From NCBI RefSeq assembly GCF_012932675.1, contig NZ_JAAIIF010000007.1, forward strand, positions 1 to 64,000: DNA of 64,000 bases. The letters run 5' to 3'. The notes below the pieces were generated by a model. It was not told the origin of the DNA, made no database searches, and was given only the letters and a program-made list of their open reading frames with translations. The position numbers and the translations under genes are program-made. Positions 10,131-20,694 of this stretch are shown here, in pieces; within the stretch, counting starts at the first letter, position 1; the number at the start of each line of letters is the position of its first letter. Source of the DNA: Bifidobacterium erythrocebi (GTDB taxonomy: Bacteria > Actinomycetota > Actinomycetes > Actinomycetales > Bifidobacteriaceae).

Positions 10131-11585
10131 ATGAACGAAGACATGATGACCGAGGCGGAGCGCGCCTCGAAGCTGGCCGAAGGCAGCGCCGACACCGTTC
10201 CCGCACGAGGCAGGGGCGTGTTCTATGTGCATACGCTCGGATGCCAGATGAACGTGCACGATTCCGAACGCATCGCCGGTGTGCTGGAACAGGCGGGCTA
10301 TGTTCCCGCCACCGAGGAACAGTACCTCGACCACGACATCGACCTGATCGTGATGAACACCTGCGCGGTGCGCGAGAACGCCGCCGAACGCATGTACGGC
10401 ACCATCGGCCTGTGGGCCAACATGAAGCGCGAGCGCCCGAATCTGCAGATCGCGGTCGGCGGCTGCATGGCGCAGCTGGACCGTGAGAAGATCGCCCGGA
10501 AGGCGCCATGGGTCGACGCCGTGTTCGGCACCAAGAACATCGGCGCTTTGCCGCAGCTGCTCGATCAGGCCCGCATCCAGGGGCATGCGCAGGTGAAGGT
10601 GCAGGAGGATCTGAACTACTTCCCGAGCCAACTGCCCACCGACCGTGCGTCCAAGGTGTCGAGCTGGGTCGCCATCTCCGTGGGGTGCAACAACACGTGC
10701 ACGTTCTGCATCGTGCCCACCACGCGAGGCAAGGAGCATGACCGTCGTCCCGGCGATATTCTTGCCGAGATCCGCAAATGCGTGGACGAGGGTGCCAAGG
10801 AGGTCACGCTGCTCGGCCAGAACGTGAACTCCTTCGGATACGGTATCGGCGACAGGTTCGCCTTTTCCAAGCTGCTGCGCGCCTGCGGCGAGATCGAAGG
10901 TCTGGAACGTGTGCGGTTCACTTCGCCGCATCCGGCCGCCTTCACCGACGATGTGATCGCCGCGATGGCGGAGACCCCGAACGTGATGCATCAGCTGCAT
11001 TTCCCACTGCAGTCCGGTTCCGACCGCATCCTGCGCGCCATGCGTCGTTCGTACCGTTCCGCCAAGTTCCTTGACATTCTGCGCAAGATCCGTCAGGCCA
11101 TGCCGGATGCGCAGATCTCCACGGACATCATCGTCGGATTCCCCGGTGAGACGGAGGAGGATTTCCAGGAGACCCTGCGCGTGGTGGAGGAGGCGCGGTT
11201 CTCGTCCGCGTTCACGTTCATCTATTCGCCGCGCCCCGGCACTCCGGCCGCGTCGATGGAGCAGCTGCCGCACGACGTGGTGCAGGACCGTTTCGACCGT
11301 CTTGTCGCATTGCAGGAGCGTATCACCGAGGAGAATCTGAAGACCTTCGAGGGGCGCGATGTCGAAGTGATGGTGACCGGCGTTCCGGGCAAGAAGGATT
11401 CCGCCACGCATCGTGTGACAGGCCGCGAGCGTACGGGCGTGCTGGTGCATGTGGGTGTGCCGGAGGGCATGCCCACGCCGCAGGTGGGTGATTTCGTCAC
11501 TGCGACCGTGACCCATGCGGGCCGTCATAATCTGATCGCCGATCCTGATGTGAAGGCGGGGCAGACCTATGCAGTCCGTCACTGA
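10131..11585 (+). CDS. miaB: tRNA-2-methylthio-N6-dimethylallyladenosine synthase
   Basis: Radical-SAM methylthiotransferase that adds the methylthio group to i6A37 of tRNAs reading UNN codons. The 484-aa protein has the N-terminal UPF0004 domain ([38 protein letters not shown]) with three Cys for one cluster, the radical-SAM triad Cys186, Cys190 and Cys193 in CNNTCTFC, and a C-terminal TRAM domain (about residues 390-470). It overlaps the next gene, miaA, by 17 bases, so the two steps of ms2i6A synthesis are translationally coupled, in reverse order of the pathway. The N-terminus has about 25 extra residues before the first domain; the start has no clear ribosome binding site. Confidence 0.96.
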   Translation: MNEDMMTEAERASKLAEGSADTVPARGRGVFYVHTLGCQMNVHDSERIAGVLEQAGYVPATEEQYLDHDIDLIVMNTCAVRENAAERMYGTIGLWANMKRERPNLQIAVGGCMAQLDREKIARKAPWVDAVFGTKNIGALPQLLDQARIQGHAQVKVQEDLNYFPSQLPTDRASKVSSWVAISVGCNNTCTFCIVPTTRGKEHDRRPGDILAEIRKCVDEGAKEVTLLGQNVNSFGYGIGDRFAFSKLLRACGEIEGLERVRFTSPHPAAFTDDVIAAMAETPNVMHQLHFPLQSGSDRILRAMRRSYRSAKFLDILRKIRQAMPDAQISTDIIVGFPGETEEDFQETLRVVEEARFSSAFTFIYSPRPGTPAASMEQLPHDVVQDRFDRLVALQERITEENLKTFEGRDVEVMVTGVPGKKDSATHRVTGRERTGVLVHVGVPEGMPTPQVGDFVTATVTHAGRHNLIADPDVKAGQTYAVRH

Positions 11586-12621
11586 GGGTGTGGAGAGCCG
11601 CGATTCCGCGGAACGTGTTGCGGCTGGCGAGCATGGGCATGCCGCCCGCGTGGTTTCCATCGTCGGCCCCACCGCTTCGGGCAAGACCGGGCTTGGCATC
11701 GCCATCGCCCAGCGTTTGGCCGAGCGCGGCGAGCGTGCCGAGATCGTCAACGCGGACGCCTATCAGATGTACCGCGGCATGGATATCGGCACCGCCAAGC
11801 CGACCGCCGAGGAACAGGCCGCCGTACCGCATCACCTTATCGACATCATCGATCCCGACGACACGATGACCGTGGCCAGGTTCCAGCAGCTCGCACGTGA
11901 AGCCATCGCCGATCTGCAGTCACGTGGCATCCGTCCGATTCTTGTCGGCGGGTCCGGCCTGTACGCTCGCGCTGCGATCGATGACATCTCGTTCCCGGGT
12001 ACCGATCCGCAGATTCGCGCACGGCTGGAACGCCGTGAGCAGGAGGAGGGTGCCGGGGCATTGTTCGAGGAGCTTCGTGCCAAGGACCCGCAGGCGGCAT
12101 CGCGCATGGATCCGCGCAATCCCCGCCGCACCATCCGCGCATTGGAGGTCATCGAACTGACGGGGCGTCCGTATTCGGCGAGCCTGCCGCGCTACCGCTA
12201 TGTCATCCCCACCGTGCAACTCGGCCTTGATCTGGATCGCGCGAATCTCGACCGGCGCATCGACATCCGCACCGCGCAGATGCGCCGCGATGGATTCCTT
12301 GACGAGGCCCGCCGGCTGCGCCCGCATATGGGACTGACAGCCTCGCGCGCGTTGGGCTACCAGCAGATGTTCGATCTGCTGGACGGATTATGGGACGAGC
12401 GTGATGCCTGGGCAGACGTGGCGCAGAAGACCAAGCGTCTGGCACGCAAGCAGATGGGCTGGTTCGGTCGCGATCCGCGCATCCACTGGCTGCAGGCGTT
12501 GAACCCTGCATTGGTGGACAATGCGATGGCAATCATCGACCATGCGGATGCCGGCGACTACGATGCCATCGACGCACAGGCCGACGCCTATACGCAGCAT
12601 CATCTCGGCGACATCGCCTAG
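11569..12621 (+). CDS. miaA: tRNA dimethylallyltransferase
   Basis: Transfers the dimethylallyl group from DMAPP to adenosine 37 of tRNA, providing the substrate for MiaB. 350 aa, with the P-loop GPTASGKT at residues 33-40, the conserved [30 protein letters not shown] and GGSGLYARA, and the C-terminal tRNA-binding part ([15 protein letters not shown]). It begins inside the 3' end of miaB (17-base overlap) and so depends on the same transcript. It has about 20 residues more than usual before the first strand. Downstream it converges on the Fic gene, 70 bases away, with no obvious strong terminator between. Confidence 0.96.
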   Translation: MQSVTEGVESRDSAERVAAGEHGHAARVVSIVGPTASGKTGLGIAIAQRLAERGERAEIVNADAYQMYRGMDIGTAKPTAEEQAAVPHHLIDIIDPDDTMTVARFQQLAREAIADLQSRGIRPILVGGSGLYARAAIDDISFPGTDPQIRARLERREQEEGAGALFEELRAKDPQAASRMDPRNPRRTIRALEVIELTGRPYSASLPRYRYVIPTVQLGLDLDRANLDRRIDIRTAQMRRDGFLDEARRLRPHMGLTASRALGYQQMFDLLDGLWDERDAWADVAQKTKRLARKQMGWFGRDPRIHWLQALNPALVDNAMAIIDHADAGDYDAIDAQADAYTQHHLGDIA

Positions 12622-12691
12622 ATTGGCGGCTGATCGCTGACAGGCATTTTCCGATGGGAGCCGTGACCCGTGACACTCGGCATTCGGCCGG

Positions 12692-13486
12692 TCAGTGCGC
12701 GGGCCCCTGCTCCCAACCGGCGATCAGGAACACGCGCGTCGGATTCGCCGGGCGCACGGCGGCGGCGAATATACGCTCGAACGCGTGGGTATCACCCCGG
12801 TAGGCCTTGTATTTCGCGGCCTGGTACGCTTCGCGTGTCACCGGGCTCCAATCGAGATCCCAACCGGCGTCATGTGCCAGTCGGGAGACGAACACGCGCA
12901 GGGTCATGGCATTGCCGCCCGCGAATGGGTGCAGATAGCCCAGCTCGTCATGAATCGCGGCAAGGTGCCGGACGAAGTCGATACGGTCGAGACACGCCAG
13001 ATTCCGCCGTTCCGCCAGTTCCATGGCGATATTCGCCGCGCCGGTCTCGATAAGCTGGGCCGGGAAGAACGGTTCCGTGTTCGCCTGGCCGGAACCGTTC
13101 TCGCGCGGTGCGTTCACCGTGCGCAATGTGCCGGCGTCATCGAAGACGCTCGCGAACAGAATGGTGTGTATGGCGGTCAGTTCCGCAAGATCTCCGGTCG
13201 CCCGCCAGCCGTGTGCCGGCAGCAGCACGTTCCTTGCGAACAGACTCGATGCGTGGTCGGCTTCGGCGTCTTTCGCAGCGGCGTCTGCGTGATGATTTCG
13301 TCCGCTTGATGAAACGGATTCGCCGTCGGCGATCGCCATCAGGCGGGATATGTCGATTGCGCCACGCTCGTAGGCGACTGCGGCACGCATCGTTTCCGGG
13401 CCGGGCGTCATGTTCTCCAATGCACAGTTCTTCAACGCGAATGCGACTGCGCTCGCACGTTCCGCGGGTGTCATGCTCCCGATCAT
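12692..13486 (-). CDS. Fic/DOC-family protein with altered active-site motif
   Basis: A protein of about 264 aa with a Fic fold. The signature at residues 186-197 reads HPFAGGNAMTLR; the canonical form is HxFx(D/E)GN(G/K)RxxR. The catalytic His, GN pair and last Arg are kept, but the acidic metal ligand is Gly and GR is AM. Fic enzymes usually AMPylate protein hydroxyls. An N-terminal segment, TMRAAVAYERGAIDISRL, may correspond to an inhibitory helix but does not match the (S/T)xxxE(G/N) motif exactly. The start is uncertain: 13486 (MIGS) or 13474 (MTPAER, with GGGAG very close). An upstream frame to 13654 runs into ftsK and is rejected. It diverges from ftsK and converges on miaA. Activity cannot be assumed. 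Confidence 0.8.
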   Translation of the reverse strand: MIGSMTPAERASAVAFALKNCALENMTPGPETMRAAVAYERGAIDISRLMAIADGESVSSSGRNHHADAAAKDAEADHASSLFARNVLLPAHGWRATGDLAELTAIHTILFASVFDDAGTLRTVNAPRENGSGQANTEPFFPAQLIETGAANIAMELAERRNLACLDRIDFVRHLAAIHDELGYLHPFAGGNAMTLRVFVSRLAHDAGWDLDWSPVTREAYQAAKYKAYRGDTHAFERIFAAAVRPANPTRVFLIAGWEQGPAH

Positions 13487-13592
13487 AGCGCGGCGGGGTG
13501 TTCCGCATGGTGGCCTCGATTCATCGAGGAAATGGGTGAATCGGGATGCGGTGGCCGATATGGGAGCGCCGATGGGTAGAATCTGACACGTT

Positions 13593-16472
13593 ATGGCAAG
13601 AACAGCATCATCATCGAACAGCAAGAAGAACGCTCCCAAGTCGTCGCGGTCCAAGACGCAGGCTGACGAGTACGAGGAAGAGGAACCGTTGTGGCAGTCG
13701 ATCCTGCTGGCGGTGCCGCGTGCGTTCGGCAGCGCCGTGCGCGCGATGACGGGAACGGGGGAGTACGATCCCGCCTATCGCCGTGACGGATTGTGCTTCG
13801 TCATGGTGGTGCTCGGCGTGCTGTTCTGCGCGTCCGAGTGGTTCCGCGTGCAGGGGCCGCTTGGCCGATTCCTGCACTCGCTTGCCTCCGGCGCCTTCGG
13901 GCTAATGAGCGTTATCCTGCCGGTGTTCCTCTTTGCCGTTGCAATCCGCCTGATGCGGCATTCCGGCCATGGTTCCGGCAATCCGCGCGTGGTTGTCGGG
14001 CTCATGGTGCTGTTCTGGGTCGTCTGCTCGATTCTCGATGTCGAACTTGCCTCGCAGGCCCAGGGCTTCGATATCGAGGCGATGCAGCATGCCGGCGGAT
14101 TGGTCGGGTACATCGTCGGCACGCCGCTTGCCTGGGGCCTGTCCGAGACGTTCGCCGTGGTCGTGTTCGTGGTCATCGGCGTATTCGCGTTGATGCTGAT
14201 CGCAAGAATCCACGTCGAGGACATTCCCGTCATCTGGCACAACATCGTTTCCAAGCTTCGCGGGCGGCAGACCGATGGGCAGGAACAGGCCGAGGGCGAT
14301 GCGCGCGACGAGCAATTCCCCAATGAGGTTCGTTTGGACGGCAGCACCCTCGAGCTCGCGGAAGGCGTTCCCGCGCATGATGGCACCGATGATGAGCAGT
14401 CAGACGACGAAGCCGACGCCGAACCCGGCCTGCTGGCCAGGATCTCCAGGTTCTTCTCGCGCAGGAAGCATGAGGAGACCGACACCAAACTCGATTCCTA
14501 CCAGGGCGACGATCCGTTCACCCAGGCGGCGTCCCGCCATGGCCAGGCAGCGGAGACGTCGTTGGATGAGCATCAAGGCACCACGCAGATCATGCCGTCC
14601 GGCATGATGCCCACGGTGGTGACGCCGTCCGCGGTGCCGCCCGTCCCGTCCGTGGAACATACGATGGTCATGGACGCCGATGACGGTACCGTGCCGGTGG
14701 CAAGCCGCGCAGCCGATGAGGGTAGCGACCCGTGGGCGCCGATAGCGCAGGAGGCCGAGCCGCCGGCACCTCCCAGCCAGGCCGCCCAGCCCGCTCAATC
14801 CCAGGTGTCCCAGGCTCAGTCCCAGCCGCAGACGCTTGCCCTCGGTGCCGGATCCGGGGCGTACGGCGCCGACTCCGGGGAATATGCGGCGGTCCCGTCC
14901 TCCGCCGGTTCCGCCGGCGAAGCACCGCAGTCCGCCGAAGGCGTGGAGCCCCCGTACCATCTGCCCGACCTCGATATCCTCGCCCATGGCAAGCCGCATG
15001 CGGCGCGTACCCCGGCCAATGACCGTGTGATTCGTGCGCTGACATCCACCTTCCAGCAGTTCAAGGTCGATGCCAAGGTCGTCGGCTTCCTGCGTGGCCC
15101 CTCCGTCACCCAGTACGAGGTCGAGCTCGGCCCCGGCGTCAAGGTCGAGAAGGTCACCAATCTGCGCCGCAACATCGCCTACGCCGTGGCGAGCTCCGAT
15201 GTGCGCATCCTGTCTCCGATTCCCGGCAAATCGGCCATCGGCATCGAGATCCCGAACGAGGATCGAGAGATCGTATGCCTGGGTGATGTGCTGCGCAGCG
15301 AGAAGGTCGTCAGCGACCCGAACCCCATGATCACCGGCATTGGCAAGGATGTGGAGGGCCATTTCGTCACCGCCGATCTGACCAAGATGCCGCACCTTCT
15401 GGTGGCAGGCGCCACCGGCTCCGGTAAGTCCAGTTTCGTCAACTCGATGCTGACCTCGATCATCATGCGTGCCACTCCCGATCAGGTGCGCCTGATCCTC
15501 GTCGACCCCAAGCGCGTCGAACTGTCGGCCTATGCCGGCATCCCGCACCTGCTCACGCCGATCATCACCGACCCGAAGAAGGCCGCTCAGGCATTGGAAT
15601 GGGTGGTCAAGGAGATGGACTCGCGCTATTCCGATCTGGAGTTCTTCGGGTTCCGCCATGTCAAGGACTTCAACGAGGCCGTGCGCGCCGGCAAGGTGCA
15701 TGCGCCGGCGGGTTCCAAGCGCAAGGTCGCCCCGTATCCGTACATCCTCGTGGTCGTCGACGAGATGGCCGATCTGATGATGGTGGCGAAGAACGACGTC
15801 GAAAGCTCCATCCAGCGCATCACCCAGCTTGCCCGTGCGGCCGGCGTGCATCTGGTGCTCGCCACGCAGCGTCCGTCCGTCGATGTGGTGACCGGTCTGA
15901 TCAAGGCCAACATTCCATCCAGACTGGCGTTCACCACCTCGTCGGCCACCGATTCTCGCGTCATCCTCGACACCACCGGTGCCGAGACGCTGATCGGTCA
16001 GGGTGACGGCCTGTTCCTGCCGATGGGGTCGGCCAAGCCGATCCGTGTGCAGGGCTCGTGGGTGAACGAGTCCGAGATCCGCAAGGCCGTGGAGTTCGTG
16101 CGGACCCAGCGCAAGCCAAGATACCGCGAGGACATCGAGCAGATGGCCGAGCAGGCCGAGAAGAAGGCTCTCGAACCGGACGAGGAGATCGGCGGCGATA
16201 TGGACGTGCTGCTGCAGGCCGCCGAACTGGTGGTCACCACGCAGTTCGGATCCACCTCCATGCTGCAGCGCAAGCTCAGGGTGGGTTTCGCCAAGGCCGG
16301 ACGTCTGATGGATCTGCTCGAATCGCGTGGTGTGGTCGGCCCGTCCGAAGGCTCGAAGGCACGAGAGGTACTGGTGCAGCCGGACGATCTGCCTGCCGTG
16401 CTCGCCTTCATCCGCGGCGAGACCGACAGCCTCACCCCGTCCCAGGCTTCCGCTCCCGGCGCGGACGCCTGA
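13593..16472 (+). CDS. ftsK: DNA translocase FtsK
   Basis: A 959-aa hexameric, ATP-driven DNA pump that clears the septum and aids chromosome dimer resolution. Four hydrophobic segments lie within residues 60-200 (for example [16 protein letters not shown] and [18 protein letters not shown]). An Ala/Pro/Gln-rich linker follows to about 460. The motor domain has the Walker A box GATGSGKSS (606-614) and Walker [12 protein letters not shown]. The C-terminal gamma winged helix ([24 protein letters not shown]) would read KOPS-type sequences. The start at 13593 fits the family; a lysine-rich leader precedes the membrane part. It heads a run of plus-strand genes ftsK-pgsA-cinA-clgR typical of actinobacteria. 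Confidence 0.97.
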   Translation: MARTASSSNSKKNAPKSSRSKTQADEYEEEEPLWQSILLAVPRAFGSAVRAMTGTGEYDPAYRRDGLCFVMVVLGVLFCASEWFRVQGPLGRFLHSLASGAFGLMSVILPVFLFAVAIRLMRHSGHGSGNPRVVVGLMVLFWVVCSILDVELASQAQGFDIEAMQHAGGLVGYIVGTPLAWGLSETFAVVVFVVIGVFALMLIARIHVEDIPVIWHNIVSKLRGRQTDGQEQAEGDARDEQFPNEVRLDGSTLELAEGVPAHDGTDDEQSDDEADAEPGLLARISRFFSRRKHEETDTKLDSYQGDDPFTQAASRHGQAAETSLDEHQGTTQIMPSGMMPTVVTPSAVPPVPSVEHTMVMDADDGTVPVASRAADEGSDPWAPIAQEAEPPAPPSQAAQPAQSQVSQAQSQPQTLALGAGSGAYGADSGEYAAVPSSAGSAGEAPQSAEGVEPPYHLPDLDILAHGKPHAARTPANDRVIRALTSTFQQFKVDAKVVGFLRGPSVTQYEVELGPGVKVEKVTNLRRNIAYAVASSDVRILSPIPGKSAIGIEIPNEDREIVCLGDVLRSEKVVSDPNPMITGIGKDVEGHFVTADLTKMPHLLVAGATGSGKSSFVNSMLTSIIMRATPDQVRLILVDPKRVELSAYAGIPHLLTPIITDPKKAAQALEWVVKEMDSRYSDLEFFGFRHVKDFNEAVRAGKVHAPAGSKRKVAPYPYILVVVDEMADLMMVAKNDVESSIQRITQLARAAGVHLVLATQRPSVDVVTGLIKANIPSRLAFTTSSATDSRVILDTTGAETLIGQGDGLFLPMGSAKPIRVQGSWVNESEIRKAVEFVRTQRKPRYREDIEQMAEQAEKKALEPDEEIGGDMDVLLQAAELVVTTQFGSTSMLQRKLRVGFAKAGRLMDLLESRGVVGPSEGSKAREVLVQPDDLPAVLAFIRGETDSLTPSQASAPGADA

Positions 16473-16520
16473 CCGGCGGGTGACCCGCAAGGTAGAGCAT
16501 CAAGGGTAACGTGTGGGGAT

Positions 16521-17174
16521 ATGGCTGAAGAACAAAGCATCCAATCAAAGAAATCCTCGCTGTTGGACGGCTGGAACGCCCCGCCGAACCTGGTGACCTA
16601 CTGCCGCATCGTACTGGTCGTGGTCTTCCTCGGACTCTACATCGCGGCCGGCGCATGGGGCACCCACAGCACCTCCATGCGCTGGGCGGCGGCGATCATC
16701 TTCATCATCGCCGCCTGCACCGATAAGCTCGACGGCTGGATGGCGCGCAAGTACAACCAGGTGACCGAACTCGGCAAGCTGATGGATCCCATCGCCGACA
16801 AGCTCATGACCTGCGGCACGCTGATCGTGGCCTCCGTCTTCGCCGAATTCCCGTGGTGGGCCACCATCCTGTTCCTGATCCGCGAGATCGGCATCACCGT
16901 GATGCGCTTCTTCGTTATGGAACGCCCGGGCGGCAAGGTGATCGCCGCCGCATGGCCTGGCAAGCTGAAGACCCTGTTCCAGTGCATCGGCCTGGCCATG
17001 CTGCTGATCCCCGCCCAGATCGGCGGCCCGCAGCAGGCTGCCGCCGCATGGGTGAACGTGTACTACATCGTCACCTACGTCATGCTGTACGTGGCTTTGG
17101 TGCTGTGCCTGTATTCCGGCGGCATCTACCTGTACAACACGTTCGTCGGCTCGCGTAAGGGAGCGAACGACTGA
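16521..17174 (+). CDS. pgsA: CDP-diacylglycerol-glycerol-3-phosphate 3-phosphatidyltransferase
   Basis: Makes phosphatidylglycerophosphate, the committed step to phosphatidylglycerol and cardiolipin, in the cytoplasmic membrane. 217 aa with about five to six transmembrane helices. The CDP-alcohol phosphotransferase motif D(x2)DG(x2)AR(x8)G(x3)D(x3)D is complete, starting at Asp68 (DKLDGWMAR, then GKLMDPIAD). It follows ftsK by 48 bases and precedes the cinA-type gene by 19, so the three are probably co-transcribed. PgsA versus a paralogous phosphatidyltransferase is settled by this conserved context. Confidence 0.93.
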   Translation: MAEEQSIQSKKSSLLDGWNAPPNLVTYCRIVLVVVFLGLYIAAGAWGTHSTSMRWAAAIIFIIAACTDKLDGWMARKYNQVTELGKLMDPIADKLMTCGTLIVASVFAEFPWWATILFLIREIGITVMRFFVMERPGGKVIAAAWPGKLKTLFQCIGLAMLLIPAQIGGPQQAAAAWVNVYYIVTYVMLYVALVLCLYSGGIYLYNTFVGSRKGAND

Positions 17175-17193
17175 AACGACTAATGTCGTTTCT

Positions 17194-17820
17194 ATGAACG
17201 AAAATCAATCCTCGAACTATCAGCAGCCCGCCGCCGCGATTCTGCACGATTACGAGTCCAGGGGACTCAAGATCGCATGCGCCGAATCGTTGACCGGCGG
17301 GCTGCTTGCCGATTCGCTGGTGCGTATCCCCGGCGCATCCAACGTGTTTCTCGGTTCCGCGGTCACCTATGACATCAAGGCGAAGGCATCCATCCTCGGC
17401 GTCGATCGCGGGTTGCTTGAGCGTGAGGGGGCGGTGCATCCCGAAGTCGCCCGTCAAATGGCTGCCTGCACCGCGCATCTGTATGATCAGCCTGAATATG
17501 CCGGCGGTGTCGTCGGATTGTCGACCACCGGCGTGGCAGGCCCCGGTCCGGACGGCGACAAACCGGCAGGACTGGTCTATGTGGGCATCGCCGTTCCCGG
17601 CGGTATGGTCGGCGCATTGCCCGATCCGGCATCCGTCGCGCTGCCCGAGCGCACGGCGGTGGTCATGGATGGCGAGCGAGCCTGGCGGGATATGGGCAAC
17701 GGCTGGCATGCGGTCGCCTTCGAACTGCGACTGAACGGTTCGCGCGAGCAGGTGCGGGAGGGGGTCGTGAGCCATGTGCTGCGTATTGTGACGCAGCTCA
17801 CACTGCCTGTTATGGAATAA
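17194..17820 (+). CDS. pncC: CinA-family nicotinamide-nucleotide amidase
   Basis: A 208-aa protein made only of the C-terminal CinA domain (PncC), which deamidates NMN to nicotinate mononucleotide in NAD recycling. Family hallmarks are CAESLTGGLLADSLVRIPGAS near residues 28-48, the following GSAVTYDIKAKASILGV, and GVVGLSTTGVAGPGPDGDKPAGLVYVG. It lacks the N-terminal molybdopterin-binding-like domain of full CinA. The region around residues 130-165, PVPGGMVGALPDPASVALPERTA, is longer than in minimal PncC. Operon with pgsA. In actinobacteria this gene classically sits between pgsA and clgR, which supports the call. Confidence 0.9.
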   Translation: MNENQSSNYQQPAAAILHDYESRGLKIACAESLTGGLLADSLVRIPGASNVFLGSAVTYDIKAKASILGVDRGLLEREGAVHPEVARQMAACTAHLYDQPEYAGGVVGLSTTGVAGPGPDGDKPAGLVYVGIAVPGGMVGALPDPASVALPERTAVVMDGERAWRDMGNGWHAVAFELRLNGSREQVREGVVSHVLRIVTQLTLPVME

Positions 17821-17890
17821 AATGCCCCTTGTTCGCTGTTGGGGTAGATAGACAGTCGAACAGCCTTATGGAGTGCAAAGGGGATCGGAT

Positions 17891-18403
17891 ATGGAAACGT
17901 TGACTCAGGTTCGTCAAGCCACGACCACGAACACCGCGAAGATTGCCCCGCCGATGGTGCAGCCCGGCGCCGCGCGTATGCGTGAATTGACTCCGGCCCA
18001 GCGTCGCGCCGTCGTGCTGGCGCAGCAGCAGGTGATGAAGGCGCGTGCAGCCAAGAAGGCGAAGGACGAGGCGGCGCAGATGCGTCGCCGCATGTGGCAC
18101 GACGAAGAGGCGGTTGCCCAGGCGGCCCCGCATAGCGAGACCAAGACGGCACAGCGGCAGGAAGACACGCTGTCGTTGCGTGGGGCCATCGGCCTGGTGC
18201 TGCGCGACCTGCGTTCGCGTGACCATAAGACCTTGCGTGAAGTCAGCGAGAAGGCCGGCGTCTCCCTTGGCTATCTTTCCGAGGTGGAACGTGGCCAGAA
18301 GGAGGCCAGCTCCGAACTGCTGAGCTCCATCGCCGAGGCATTGGGCGTGAGCACCGCGCAGCTGCTGCGCATGGTGGCCGATCGACTCGATATGGTTGCA
18401 TAG
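17891..18403 (+). CDS. clgR: XRE-family transcriptional regulator ClgR
   Basis: A 170-aa DNA-binding regulator. The C-terminal half holds a helix-turn-helix of the XRE type ([59 protein letters not shown]). In other actinobacteria ClgR activates clpP, clpC and related proteolysis genes and is itself turned over by Clp. Here an Ala/Gln/Lys-rich N-terminal extension of about 85 residues precedes the HTH, which is longer than in Corynebacterium or Streptomyces forms. The ATG at 17891 has AAAGGGGAT upstream; a GTG at 17873 would overlap that site. Placement after ftsK-pgsA-cinA supports the name. Direct targets cannot be deduced here. Confidence 0.88.
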   Translation: METLTQVRQATTTNTAKIAPPMVQPGAARMRELTPAQRRAVVLAQQQVMKARAAKKAKDEAAQMRRRMWHDEEAVAQAAPHSETKTAQRQEDTLSLRGAIGLVLRDLRSRDHKTLREVSEKAGVSLGYLSEVERGQKEASSELLSSIAEALGVSTAQLLRMVADRLDMVA

Positions 18404-18442
18404 CGTAGAACGGCGAGCAAGCCGAAAGCATACGACATCGTT

Positions 18443-18472
18443 CAATGGGGTTGCCTGCGGGCAGCCCCATTG
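18443..18472 (+). terminator. Terminator-like hairpin after clgR
   Basis: CAATGGGGTTGCC (18443-18455) pairs with GGCAGCCCCATTG (18460-18472) with one G-U pair and a 4-base loop. It lies 40 bases after the clgR stop. No U-tract follows. Confidence 0.6.
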
Positions 18473-18613
18473 CCGTATACGGCGTATATGGCGGGGGCGG
18501 TGTGCAGGCTGCTTCGCAATGTGGGAAGTTTAACGGGCTCGTAGCAAACTGTGCCTAGGTTGTCCTTATGCCGGTCCACGGGAGTGGGCCCACAGAGACG
18601 AGAGAGGTTGCTT

Positions 18614-19552
18614 ATGCCATTCACACGTATCAAGGCCGTCATGGCGCTGACATTGAGCGCCGCCATGCTGCTTTCCACAGCGGCCTGCGGCACCACCGAC
18701 GATTCGGACTCCGGCAGCAAGGCGTCCGGCTCATCCAGCATCGAGGGTTACGACGTCAGCTCCGTCACCAAGGACGAGTCCATCGCCAAGCTGCTGCCGG
18801 AATCCGTCACCAAGGACGGCAAGTTCACCGTCGGCATGGATCTGTCGTATCCGCCGGCGGAATTCCTTGCCGCCGACGGCAAGACCCCGGTCGGCTTCGA
18901 CGTCGACCTCGTCAAGGCCATGGCCAAGGAGTTCGGTCTGACCGCCGACCCGCAGAACGCGAATTTCGATTCCATCATCCCGTCTGTCGGTGCCAAGTAC
19001 GACGTCGGCATCTCATCCTTCACCATCACGCCGGAACGTCTCAAGGCCGTCGACTTCGTCAGCATCTTCAAGGCCGGATCCGCTTGGGTGGTGCGTAAGG
19101 GCAATCCGAACAAGGTGGATGTGTCCGATGTGTGCGGACTGAAGGTCACCGTGCAGACCGCCACCATCCAGGAAGAGGAGGTCAACAAGCTCAACAAGCA
19201 GTGCAAGGCCGACGGCAAGAAGGCCATCGACATCCTGTCGAACAAGCTGCAGACCGATGTGACGACCAACGTGACCACCGGCAAGGCCGACGTCTCATAC
19301 GCCGATTCGTCCGTCGCCGGCTACGCGATCGCCCAGACCGACGGCCAGCTTGAGACCTTGGGCAAGGCCACCGGCATGGCCAAGGAGGCCGTCGCCATCA
19401 AGAAGGGCGACACGGCCACGGCGCAGGCGGTGCAGAAGGCTCTGCAGAAGCTCATCGACGACGGCACGTACATGAAGATCCTCAAGCATTGGGGCGTCGA
19501 ATCCGGTGCCATCGACAAATCCGAGATCAATCCGACCGACGTCACCGACTGA
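18614..19552 (+). CDS. Amino-acid ABC transporter substrate-binding lipoprotein (first copy)
   Basis: A 312-aa solute-binding protein of family 3 (SBP_bac_3), exported and lipid-anchored. The signal peptide MPFTRIKAVMALTLSAAMLL ends in the lipobox LSTAAC with Cys near residue 26. Binding-domain hallmarks are VGMDLSYPPAEFLAADGKTP, GFDVDLVKAMAKEFGL and SFTITPERLKAVDFV. Family members bind polar or cationic amino acids or glutamine/glutamate. The start at 18614 has GAGAGAGG upstream. A second, closely similar gene follows, then a permease and an ATPase, so this is one importer with two receptors. Ligand is not predictable. Confidence 0.92.
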   Translation: MPFTRIKAVMALTLSAAMLLSTAACGTTDDSDSGSKASGSSSIEGYDVSSVTKDESIAKLLPESVTKDGKFTVGMDLSYPPAEFLAADGKTPVGFDVDLVKAMAKEFGLTADPQNANFDSIIPSVGAKYDVGISSFTITPERLKAVDFVSIFKAGSAWVVRKGNPNKVDVSDVCGLKVTVQTATIQEEEVNKLNKQCKADGKKAIDILSNKLQTDVTTNVTTGKADVSYADSSVAGYAIAQTDGQLETLGKATGMAKEAVAIKKGDTATAQAVQKALQKLIDDGTYMKILKHWGVESGAIDKSEINPTDVTD

Positions 19553-19576
19553 CACCAACGGGACGCCGGATATAGC

Positions 19577-19600
19577 AAGCCTCGATTTCGATCGGGGCTT
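19577..19600 (+). terminator. Hairpin between the two binding-protein genes
   Basis: AAGCCTCGAT (19577-19586) pairs with ATCGGGGCTT (19591-19600), one G-U pair, TTCG loop, followed by CTCCGTTTTC. It could partly end transcription after the first receptor gene or stabilise its message. Confidence 0.6.
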
Positions 19601-19725
19601 CTCCGTTTTCCGGTGGCCGACCCGAGCAAACAGGCGCATCCGTGCAATTATCGTGCCCATTGGCGATACTGGCATAGTTTGACATTGTGCGACGCGCAGA
19701 AGAGAACAAGAGAAAGAACACTGCA

Positions 19726-20655
19726 ATGGCATTGAAGAACCTGAAGACCGTGGCCGCCGCCGTACTGAGCGTGGCCATGCTGGTTTCGGTCGCGGCATGC
19801 GGCACCAGCGACACTTCGGACGATTCCGCGTCCGGGAAGTCCAACACCACCACCGGCTACGATGTGAGCACCGTCGCCAAGGACGACGAGCTTGCCAAGC
19901 TCGCGAAGGGCAACACCGTCAAGAGCGGCGAACTGTCCGTCGGCATGGAGCTGTCGTACGCCCCGGCCGAGTTCCTTGCCGAAGACGGCAAGACCCCGAC
20001 CGGCTATGACGTGGATCTCGCCAAGGCCATCGGCAAGGTGCTGGGTCTGAAGACCAAGATCGTGTCCTCCATGTTCGACACGATCGTGCCGTCCGTCGGT
20101 GCCAAGTACGATCTGGGCATCACCGCCATGACCATCACCAAGGAACGTATGGATTCCGTCGACTTCGTCAGCTATTACCGCGCCGGCTCCACTTGGACCG
20201 TGCAGAAGGGCAACCCGAAGAAGATCGATTCCTCCGACCTGTGCGGCAACAAGATCGCCGTGCAGACCGGCACTGTGCAGGAGGACGAGGCGAACAAGAT
20301 CGCCAAGCAGTGCAAGGCCGATGGCAAGAAGGATGCCGAAGTCGTTTCCTACAAGCGTCAGGCCGAGGCGGCGACCGCCGTGGCCACCGGCAAGGCGGAC
20401 ACGTTCTACGCCGATTCGCCTGTGGCGGGCTACGCGATTTCCCAGACCGACGGTCTTGAGGCTCTCGGCAAGGACGTCGGCGTGGTCAAGGAGGGCATCG
20501 CCATCAAGAAGGGCAACACCCAGATGGACAACGCCGTGCAGAAGGCCGTGCAGAAGCTCATGGACGACGGCACGTACATGAAGATCCTCAAGCATTGGGG
20601 CGTCGAATCCGGCGCTCTCGACAAGGCCGAGATCAACCCGACCGATCTCGACTGA
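19726..20655 (+). CDS. Amino-acid ABC transporter substrate-binding lipoprotein (second copy)
   Basis: A 309-aa SBP_bac_3 lipoprotein, paralogous to the preceding gene and similar over its whole length (for example VGMELSYAPAEFLAEDGKTP; the C-terminal ESGALDKAEINPTDLD matches ESGAIDKSEINPTDVTD). The lipobox is VSVAAC. The start at 19726 follows GAGAAAG; a GTG at 19687 in frame would extend a charged leader before the signal peptide and is less likely. The permease gene follows after 39 bases, so this copy is the one directly in the transporter operon. Two receptors for one permease may broaden specificity. Confidence 0.92.
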   Translation: MALKNLKTVAAAVLSVAMLVSVAACGTSDTSDDSASGKSNTTTGYDVSTVAKDDELAKLAKGNTVKSGELSVGMELSYAPAEFLAEDGKTPTGYDVDLAKAIGKVLGLKTKIVSSMFDTIVPSVGAKYDLGITAMTITKERMDSVDFVSYYRAGSTWTVQKGNPKKIDSSDLCGNKIAVQTGTVQEDEANKIAKQCKADGKKDAEVVSYKRQAEAATAVATGKADTFYADSPVAGYAISQTDGLEALGKDVGVVKEGIAIKKGNTQMDNAVQKAVQKLMDDGTYMKILKHWGVESGALDKAEINPTDLD

Positions 20656-20694
20656 TTCCGTCTCTAGGGTACACAGGCAAGGAAGGCAGAAAGC

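Noticed and set aside
13486..13654. N-terminal extension of the Fic protein
   Set aside because: It runs through the ftsK start region and has no ribosome site or domain similarity.
17830..17862. SOS-like box before clgR
   Set aside because: TGTTCG and CGAACA are in the opposite order to a LexA operator and 21 bases apart.
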